Shown piece by piece: positions 1 to 5,470 of a stretch of 8,552 nucleotides of DNA; position 1 is the stretch's first letter, and each line of letters begins with the position of its first letter. The stretch comes from Caryophanales bacterium UBA6985 (GTDB lineage Bacteria > Bacillota_I > Bacilli_A > RF39 > UBA660): positions 1 through 8,552 of the forward strand of contig DJYF01000046.1 in NCBI GenBank assembly GCA_002450035.1. Reading direction: 5' to 3'. The notes beneath the pieces are model-generated. The model made no database searches. It was given only the letters and a program-made list of their open reading frames with translations, and was not told the DNA's origin. Both the position numbers and the translations under genes were made by a program.

Positions 1-144
1 AATCCTTTCACTGGACAGATGGGTAATCCTTATATGTCATTTGATGAGGATAGTGCAATCTTCCATAGATATGCAGCTCTTGGTGTATGTGTTTTAGACC
101 CAACTAGAACTCTGTCACTTATTCCTGCAATTCTGCAAGGTTGA
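1..144 (+). CDS. C-terminal end of probable major capsid protein (partial)
   Basis: The open frame enters from the left edge and gives 47 residues ending at TGA (142-144). The visible tail contains NPFTGQMGNPYMSFDEDSAI followed by a hydrophobic beta-like stretch around LGVCVLDPTRTLSLIPAIL. I call it the major capsid protein because it lies directly upstream of a capsid-adjacent structural gene and a connector pair, which is the usual order in crAss-like phages, and because a strong terminator follows it immediately, as is common after a highly expressed capsid gene. The motif impression is from memory of the family and not from an alignment. There is no in-frame TAG in the visible part. It could instead be another abundant virion protein; the 47 residues alone do not prove identity. 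Confidence 0.55.
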   Translation, partial: NPFTGQMGNPYMSFDEDSAIFHRYAALGVCVLDPTRTLSLIPAILQG

Positions 145-152
145 TTAATTAC

Positions 153-210
153 AAAATAAGGAGAGGGAGACCTCTTCCTCTCCTTTATTTATTATTATTG
201 TTTTAATTTT
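153..210 (+). terminator. Intrinsic terminator after the capsid gene
   Basis: A hairpin forms between GGAGAGG (160-166) and CCTCTCC (177-183). It is extended by AATAA (155-159) against TTATT after one bulged T (184-189). A T-rich tail follows (184-211). An alternative shorter stem GAGG-GAGA-CCTC (163-174) closes on a GNRA-type tetraloop and competes for the same left arm. The hairpin lies 10-20 bases after the TGA of the capsid frame, as expected for a factor-independent terminator or an attenuator. Confidence 0.75.
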
Positions 211-215
211 TAATA

Positions 216-220
216 GGGAG
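216..220 (+). promoter_or_regulatory. Shine-Dalgarno-like site for the 225 gene
   Basis: GGGAG ends 4 bases before the ATG at 225. Most other starts in the window have only A/T-rich leaders, as is usual in Bacteroidetes and their phages, so this purine-rich site is one of two exceptions. The other is GAGGGAG at 8051-8057, 9 bases before the ATG at 8067. It supports the choice of 225 as the start. Confidence 0.4.
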
Positions 221-224
221 AAAA

Positions 225-1232
225 ATGGCAAAGAAGAGTAGTAAAACTGAGATTGTAGATATTGATTTGGATGAAACTCCAATGCAAGAAGTACCAAAAG
301 AAGAAGTGAAGAAAGAAGAAGTAAAGCAACCATATAGTAAACATGAAACCAGTCATGGTTTAGTTTCTTGTTTAAGGAATGAAAGAGTTATTGTAAGACA
401 TATACCAAAGGAAACTGGTATAGTTACAGACCCAAGACATATATTATATGGTGGTTTGGCTGAAAATGCAAGAAGAACTTTTGTAGTTCCTGTACTTCGT
501 AATGGTGCTTATGTAAATATTCTTACTGATGCAGAGAAAGAGTTTCTTGAAAATGTAATGGGTTTAGAGTACAATGCTTTAAGTATTTATAAGCAACAGA
601 ATAACTATTGGGATGACTCTAATATTGGTTGTGTAAACTCTATTACATTAACAAAAGATGATACATATCTTGATTTAAGTAATCCAGAGGATTATATCAG
701 ATATAAAATTCTTTTGGCAAATAAGGACTATATAGCACCTTCAATGAAAGACCTTGAAGACCATCCTAAAGCAACATATCAATTTGTTATAATTGGTCAA
801 GATACCGAGGTTAATAGAGCTAAAACAAAGATGTCTATATCTATGCAGGCTGTTAAGGAGTTTGGTAAGATTGAGGATGATTATGATAAGCTCAGATACT
901 TACTTCAAACATTGGAAGGTAGACCTGTATCACCTAAAACCAAGATTGATTTCATTCAAACAAAGATATACGATTTCATACAAAATGGTAGAGATAGTAA
1001 GAGAGTATTGAATATTCTGCAAGACCCTCTGTTAGATGCAAAGATTCTTATCAATAAAGGTGTAGAATATGGAGTTATATCTAGAAGAGGTGATTACTAT
1101 TATTTAAAGGCAGATGGTTCTGCTATTTGTGAACCTGGGCAAGACCCCACTTTAAATATAGCTGCTGAGTATCTTAATAGTCCTAAACATCAAGATGTAC
1201 TGTTTGCAATACAAGGTAAGATAAATAGCTAA
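225..1232 (+). CDS. Capsid-adjacent virion structural protein
   Basis: This frame encodes 335 residues ending in TAA. The first 45 residues are charged and of low complexity, with KEEVKKEEVK near residues 25-34, and are probably disordered. The rest looks like a soluble mixed alpha/beta protein with no membrane segment or signal peptide. Its place directly after the capsid gene matches a conserved structural gene of crAss-like phages, some of which encode a head auxiliary protein; assigning that role here is inference. It contains 14 glutamines by hand count, all CAA or CAG and none TAG, unlike the tail genes downstream. The start is supported by GGGAG 4 bases upstream. The next gene begins one base after its stop, so the two are probably co-translated. 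A scaffold or other head protein is possible. Confidence 0.55.
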   Translation: MAKKSSKTEIVDIDLDETPMQEVPKEEVKKEEVKQPYSKHETSHGLVSCLRNERVIVRHIPKETGIVTDPRHILYGGLAENARRTFVVPVLRNGAYVNILTDAEKEFLENVMGLEYNALSIYKQQNNYWDDSNIGCVNSITLTKDDTYLDLSNPEDYIRYKILLANKDYIAPSMKDLEDHPKATYQFVIIGQDTEVNRAKTKMSISMQAVKEFGKIEDDYDKLRYLLQTLEGRPVSPKTKIDFIQTKIYDFIQNGRDSKRVLNILQDPLLDAKILINKGVEYGVISRRGDYYYLKADGSAICEPGQDPTLNIAAEYLNSPKHQDVLFAIQGKINS

Positions 1233-1233
1233 T

Positions 1234-1884
1234 ATGACTAACGCTGAATTAAAATCATATTTTAATTTACTTTACAACAACATTAATAACAATTCTGCGC
1301 CTGGTTTAAAGGATAAGGAAATATCAATGTTTCTTACTAAAGCACAAGATGAAGTTGTAAAAAATCATGCACTTACTAACAATACTTATCAGATGGGTAT
1401 AAACCAAATGAGTAAACGAGATAATGAGTTAGGCAGTCTTATTAAAGTGTATGCTACTACAACATTTTCTACATAGAGTGCACCAAGATTGCATCCACAT
1501 AGTGTAACTTGTGTATGTAATATTAATCCGTTAGTTATATTATCAGAAACAGCAAATGATAAATTAGATGTTGTGGAGTTAAGTTATATTCAGTTTAATA
1601 AGTTTATGGCAGGAATATACAAACACCCTAAAAAGAATCAATGTTGGAAACTTAGACATGATTCTATAATTGAATTAGTTATGCCTGCAAGTGTAAATAC
1701 ATTAACTAAATATGTTATGGTCTATGTAAAAAAGCCTGCAGATATTGATGTTAATGGTAGCACTACTGAAGTACCTGAAACACTACATCAAGAAATAGTG
1801 CAAAGAGCAGTTGAACTGGCTAAAGCTGCTTATATGAGTGAATCTGTTAGTATACAAACACAAATGGGTCAAAGAAGTGAGTAA
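1234..1884 (+). CDS. Head-tail connector (ring-like) protein, one in-frame TAG
   Basis: Reading TAG at 1474-1476 as Gln (residue 81) gives 216 residues ending at TAA; under the standard code it would be an 80-residue stub plus a 3' fragment with only a TTG start. The N-terminal part holds LTKAQDEVV (34-42). The C-terminal part holds KYVMVYVKKP (159-168) and a helix ETLHQEIVQRAVELAKA (182-198). All three features recur in the same order in the next gene, so the two are paralogues. In crAss-like phages several small paralogous proteins of this kind stack as rings between portal and tail; the family assignment is inference from size, order and paralogy. It starts one base after the previous stop and overlaps the next ATG by one base. 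Confidence 0.6.
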
Positions 1885-2684
1885 TGAATGAAAAAGAATT
1901 TTCTGATAAATTTGATGCTTTATTAAATAGCTATAAGACTAGTGTTCCTTATGGTTATGAGCAAGGTAATTTTGATTTTACATTAAATGAATATGAAAAA
2001 TCATTATATCTTACTCAATCTCAAGAATAGTATGTTGAAAATTATTTTACATCAACCACTGATATTGATAGCACATTTGAAGGTACTGAGAAAGCCAGAA
2101 AAAGTTTAGAAGCTTTGGTAAGAGATAGATATCTTGAAGAAGATACTACAGAGCGTAGACATATTGTAAAAGATTCACAATTCTTTAAAGTGGCTGATGA
2201 TGTATGGTTTACAGTGTATGAAGCTGTAGAATACAATACTGAGAATGGAGATTGTGTTGTTCTTCCAGATTGTATAAATAGTAGCGTGCAGGATTTAGGT
2301 GCTGCATATACTACAGTATTACCTATAACACATGATGATTTTTATAGAACATATCATAATCCTTTTAGAGGTGTTACAAATAAAAGAGCTTTAAGACTGA
2401 CAGCAGGAGAAAAACTATATGAAGTTGTATCAAAATATCCTATAAATAAGTATCTTATAAGATATGTAAAAAGACCAAATCCAATAATACTTGAAACCTT
2501 ACCTGATGGTCTTACTATTGAAGGCAAAAGTGGTATGCAAACTTGTCAATTGGATGAAAGTCTACACGATACTATTTTAAGTATGGCTGTACAACTAGCT
2601 CTAAATTATCATAGATTAACTGCAAGTAGTAGTACATCTCAACCACAAACGACAACTAAATCATCAAAAGATGATAATGATTGA
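1884..2684 (+). CDS. Second head-tail connector (ring-like) paralogue, one in-frame TAG
   Basis: The frame starts at the ATG that overlaps the previous TAA (TAATG) and runs 266 residues to TGA, with TAG at 2028-2030 read as Gln 49. The sequence LTQSQE-Q-YVEN (43-53) lines up with LTKAQDEVVKN of the upstream gene, so the TAG sits inside a conserved motif where a polar residue is expected. KYLIRYVKRP (189-198) and ESLHDTILSMAVQLALN (225-241) match the C-terminal features of the upstream protein. Residues from about 246 on are a Ser/Thr/Gln-rich tail. Without readthrough the only remaining frame would begin at TTG 2115 and lose the conserved N-terminal motif. The likely role is a neck ring or tail adaptor; which ring position it takes cannot be told from sequence alone. 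Confidence 0.6.
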
Positions 2685-2720
2685 TAATTAATTTTATTGT
2701 TTAACTAAATACATATTAAA

Positions 2721-3827
2721 ATGGCTGTATTTAATACAAATCAAGTAAGACATTTATATGTCACTGGTGTTAATGAAAATGGTGGTTTAGCCAATGCTCA
2801 ATTAGGACCTGTAACAAAGACTGCTGCGCAAATGGCTACATTTAAACAGAAGCCTGTTGGTTATATGGTTCCTGTTGTAGATAATCTTACTAATCCTACC
2901 AAGTTGCACTTTGTATATAAAGGTTTTGGAGGCCCCATTAGAAGTGATTTAATTGACCTTAGAAAGGCTACTTATTACAGCATTGTAGACCCAGCTAATG
3001 ATAAGTACACTCTTAAAGCTAAGAAAGTTAGCTTAAGAAGTGACGTTAATGGTGGTAACCCTGTTGCTGGACAAGATTATATCTTAGGTATTGAGATTAA
3101 GGGTTTTACTAGTGGCTTTGATGAGGATACCTATACTAAGCAAGGTATGGTTCATGCCTTCAGTAATATGGACGCTAAGAAGTTCTACAATGTATTAGCA
3201 CTCTCGTTGTGGATGAACTTTAGCCGTGAGACTACTAAGTTCTTCACTTTCTGGTTAGGTACTCAGGAAGTAAATGAGGATAGTGTCAAGGTTATCAAGG
3301 CTGCTCTCAAGAGTGGTGATGATAGCTCTCTCTATGCTGCTGATGGCGTAGTTATCCAAGAGGCTCCACAAGATTGGGATTTAGGTAGAATGCAGGAAGA
3401 GCATCTATTCTTTGATGTTAGCGGTGACACTATTGTATTCAATGGTGATGAGCTGTTATGGGCAGAGATTGAGGATGTAGCTGCTGCTAATATGAATAAT
3501 GATCCTACATTAGGTGGTACCACTATTCCTAATTCTCATAGAATTGCTGACCTTGAGTACTTCTGCATGGGTGAGAGAGGTGACATCTATCGCAATATGG
3601 GATGGCCTAACACTATCTTTAATCCTGCTAGCTTGTTAGTAGACCCAACTAATACTACTGGTTACTTTGTATTCAACATTCACTTTGCATTTACTGATAG
3701 TAGAGAGGGTCCTCAGCGTTCAGAGAAAGATTTGCAGATTGTTGCTCCTACCAATGTATTTGCTAATCTCAAGAGTCTTCTTGATGCAGCAGGTGTTAAG
3801 GAGTTGGTTAGAGATACTGGTGATTAA
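2721..3827 (+). CDS. Probable abundant virion protein, role unknown
   Basis: The frame gives 368 residues ending at TAA with no in-frame TAG among 12 glutamines. It starts MAVFNTNQVRHLYVTGVN and contains alternating beta-like and loop segments, an aromatic stretch KFFTFWLG near the middle and a C-terminal VKELVRDTGD. No signal peptide or membrane helix is seen. Codon choice differs from the neighbours, with more AAG, TTC, CTC, AGC and GAC, the kind of bias seen in highly expressed genes. A strong terminator follows it directly. These points suggest a protein made in many copies. Its place between connector and fibre genes fits a tail tube-like, tail hub or other virion protein. I do not recognise the family with confidence. 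Confidence 0.5.
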   Translation: MAVFNTNQVRHLYVTGVNENGGLANAQLGPVTKTAAQMATFKQKPVGYMVPVVDNLTNPTKLHFVYKGFGGPIRSDLIDLRKATYYSIVDPANDKYTLKAKKVSLRSDVNGGNPVAGQDYILGIEIKGFTSGFDEDTYTKQGMVHAFSNMDAKKFYNVLALSLWMNFSRETTKFFTFWLGTQEVNEDSVKVIKAALKSGDDSSLYAADGVVIQEAPQDWDLGRMQEEHLFFDVSGDTIVFNGDELLWAEIEDVAAANMNNDPTLGGTTIPNSHRIADLEYFCMGERGDIYRNMGWPNTIFNPASLLVDPTNTTGYFVFNIHFAFTDSREGPQRSEKDLQIVAPTNVFANLKSLLDAAGVKELVRDTGD

Positions 3828-3863
3828 TGATCTCTTTTCATAAACAATAGTGTTAAACTTTAA

Positions 3864-3895
3864 TGGGGTTGGGCATTGCCCCAATCCCATTTTTA
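3864..3895 (+). terminator. Strong intrinsic terminator
   Basis: TGGGGTTGGG (3864-3873) pairs with CCCAATCCCA (3880-3889) over 10 base pairs with a single G-T wobble, a six-base loop CATTGC, and then TTTTT AATTT. It lies 36 bases after the TAA of the 2721 gene and only 18 bases before the next start codon. Confidence 0.85.
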
Positions 3896-3907
3896 ATTTA
3901 TACAGCT

Positions 3908-4564
3908 ATGGTATATATAAATAGTTTTGATTTTAATAATGAATATAATCAAATCAATGCTGATGTATCTTTACCACCATATGAATTAACATCAGAAGTA
4001 TACATAGATACAGTAATTATAGGTTCTTAGAATGCTTATGATGTAGAAACTGGAGAATTCAAATTTGATGATGAAGGAATTACTGAATCTTACAATTAGT
4101 ATTTTACCAAAACTACATACAATTATGGCTGGGTATTTAAAGCAAAACATGAGTACAATACTGAAGATGGGTATCCAACAGCTAAAACTTTTTCAGTGCA
4201 AGGGTTACCTATAAACACTAGTAATCTAAGTATTAATGATTTATATTTCATACAAATAAAAACTCAAGGTGCTTATAGTGCTGATACTCCTTGTAGCAAT
4301 ACAGGTGATACTTGGGGTTCGTTATATGATAAATTTAGTATTGATGCTAAAGGTATGTAGTATATGAAAGAATTAGCAGATGATTGTAATACTCCCACAG
4401 ATTTGATTGATTATATTCTTAACAAGAATGCTATTGATGTAGCTGCAGGATGTGGAGATTATGCTACTATGATTTCTAGATATAATGAACTTATGGGTTA
4501 TAGTAATGTAACTACCATAAGTAGTGTAACTAACAATTATAAAAAGTGTGGATGCAATGGCTAA
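3908..4564 (+). CDS. Tail/fibre adaptor protein, three in-frame TAGs
   Basis: Reading TAG at 4028, 4097 and 4358 as Gln (residues 41, 64 and 151) gives 218 residues ending at TAA. The first ~145 residues are beta-rich, including a stretch from NLSINDLYFIQIKTQGAYSA leading into DTPCSNTGDTW. The last ~70 are helical, with YMKELADDCNTPTDLIDYIL, and the protein ends in a short cysteine cluster KKCGCNG. From memory, proteins with a DTPC segment, such a helical part and a terminal Cys cluster recur just upstream of tail-fibre genes in gut Bacteroidales phages; I infer a virion adaptor. None of the pieces left by treating TAG as stop would be a credible gene alone except the last 66 residues. The end overlaps the next gene by 8 bases. 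Confidence 0.6.
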
Positions 4565-5213
4565 TTGTTGTGTTAATGGTTTGAATCAAGTATTCTGTAA
4601 TGCTTTTAATAAGTATTATAATACATTATATGCTAATGGAGAAATATCTAAAGAAGAAACTAATAATCTTCTTATAATAGATTACATTAGACAATGTTTA
4701 TCTGATGACAGATACAGTGGTTATTATAATATATTATTAAAAGCACTACGATGTATTGCAAATAATTCTTGCTTATTAGATACAAGTTGGTTATACAATA
4801 GAAATGTAATACCTAAAGTTACTAATTAGTTTGTTACAGTATTAACAAAATAGCCTTTTGTAGAAACAGACCCTATATTTTCTGCATCTCCTGCTGCAAC
4901 TATAACTGAAGAAGATATAAACAATTGGAATAATTCTAGTGGAGGGGAATAGAGTGATTGGAATGAAACTGATACCGATAGTTTAGCATATATTAAAAAT
5001 AAACCTACTATACCCGCAGCACAAGTTCAAAGCAATTGGAATGAGAGCAATACAAGTTCTAAGGCTTATATTCAGAACAAACCCACTATCCCTACTGTGC
5101 CAACAAATGTTAGTTCTTTTACAAACGATGCTAACTACTTAAAGTACGAACTTGTGACTGCACTACCTGCTAATCCAGATAGTGGAACACTTTATTTAAT
5201 AGCAACGACATGA
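4557..5213 (+). CDS. Tail-fibre adaptor with DWNE repeats, three in-frame TAGs
   Basis: The ATG at 4557 overlaps the previous stop (ATGGCTAA) and is preferred over GTG 4548. With TAG at 4827, 4851 and 4950 read as Gln (residues 91, 99 and 132) the protein has 218 residues and ends at TGA. Residues 1-90 are helical and cysteine-rich and probably attach to the virion. From about residue 130 come two copies of a 22-residue repeat (QSDWNETDTDSLAYIKNKP and QSNWNESNTSSKAYIQNKP, each ending TIP) typical of phage and prophage tail-fibre proteins. The end (SSFTNDANYLKYELVTALP and GTLYLIATT) is also a common fibre segment. The first repeat begins with a TAG that aligns with CAA in the second. The TGA overlaps the next ATG (ATGA). 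Confidence 0.7.
4950..5093 (+). repeat. Tandem 22-residue DWNE/YIxNKPTIP repeat
   Basis: Copy 1 spans 4950-5015 and copy 2 spans 5028-5093, separated by the 12 bases for AAQV, giving a 78-base period. Shared residues are QS-WNE---S-AYI-NKPTIP. The first codon is TAG in copy 1 and CAA in copy 2. The segment EDINNWNNSSGG just upstream may be a weaker third copy. Confidence 0.85.
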
Positions 5214-5422
5214 GCATATATCTTGGAAATACTGAAATAGGACAGATTTATCTTGGTGAGACTGAGATTAGCAAGGCTTATCTTGGCAGTGATTTGATTT
5301 TTGAATCTGGTGGGAGCCCTACTCCACCAACACCACTCCCTTATAATGCGCAAGTAGAGTATTTGCAAGGTGGCTCTGCTCCTTATATAAATGGATAGAA
5401 AAGCATTAAGAGATAGAATTAA
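5210..5422 (+). CDS. Short fibre N-terminal module, truncated, two TAGs
   Basis: The ATG overlaps the previous TGA. Residues 3-32 are three tandem ten-residue units (IYLGNTEIGQ, IYLGETEISK, AYLGSDLIFE), then a Gly/Ser/Pro/Thr linker (GGSPTPPTP), then YNAQVEYLQGGSAPYING. In gut Bacteroidales phages an N-terminal YLG-repeat module followed by VEYLQ...YI normally leads into a lectin-like (LamG-type) domain of 150 or more residues; here the frame ends after 70 residues if TAG 5396 and 5414 are read as Gln (63, 69), or after 62 if 5396 is a stop. The DNA is visibly richer in G+C than the fibre genes on either side. I infer a fibre gene that has lost its receptor-binding part. It may still be made as a small virion adaptor. 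Confidence 0.5.
5216..5305 (+). repeat. Three tandem 30-base (ten-residue) YLG repeats
   Basis: The units start at 5216, 5246 and 5276, each with the core TAT-CTT-GG (Tyr-Leu-Gly). Units 1 and 2 match at seven of ten residues; unit 3 keeps the YLG core and is more diverged. Confidence 0.7.
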
Positions 5423-5459
5423 TGAATTAGAAGATGGAGGAGTTATTACAATTAAGTAA
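5391..5459 (+). pseudogene. Likely C-terminal stump of a lost fibre gene
   Basis: An ATG directly after TAA opens a 22-residue frame with a coiled-coil-like run RKALRDRINELED and the ending GGVITIK before TAA. It lies in the +1 frame relative to the 5210 gene and overlaps its end. Its last 13 residues (INELEDGGVITIK) resemble the C-terminus of the 5471 tailspike (ISEQNGGTDTINEGE), and the DNA matches too: ATGGAGGA then TACAATTAA at 5434-5455 and again at 8028-8049. I infer the leftover end of an older fibre whose middle was deleted. It could also be a real micro-protein, because the ATG overlaps TAG 5396-5398 in the same 8-base geometry as the 4557/4564 pair. Confidence 0.4.
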
Positions 5460-5470
5460 ATAAAATAACT

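Noticed and set aside
145..333. Minus-strand frame with a hydrophobic start
   Set aside because: It is the complement of the terminator and the T/A-rich leader of the 225 gene; the hydrophobic residues come from the poly-purine/pyrimidine composition.
793..1011. Plus-strand frame inside the 225 gene
   Set aside because: It lies wholly inside a well-supported gene in another frame and has no plausible motif.
1489..1884. Separate genes starting at TTG (1489, 2115, 7673) or at internal ATG/GTG after a TAG
   Set aside because: Each is in frame with the piece before the TAG and continues the same domain, so they are parts of longer recoded genes.
2042..2236. Minus-strand frames at 2042-2236, 3332-3523, 6301-6492 and 6918-7109
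   Set aside because: All are opposite to coherent plus-strand genes and show no domain, spacing or start signal of their own.
3895..3908. Promoter between the second terminator and the 3908 gene
   Set aside because: Only 13 bases separate the T-tract from the start codon, and no -7/-33 pair of Bacteroides type is evident.
5391..5459. Programmed +1 frameshift joining the 5210 frame to the 22-residue frame
   Set aside because: The second frame has a TAA immediately before its ATG, no slippery sequence is clear, and the join would still lack the expected lectin-like domain.
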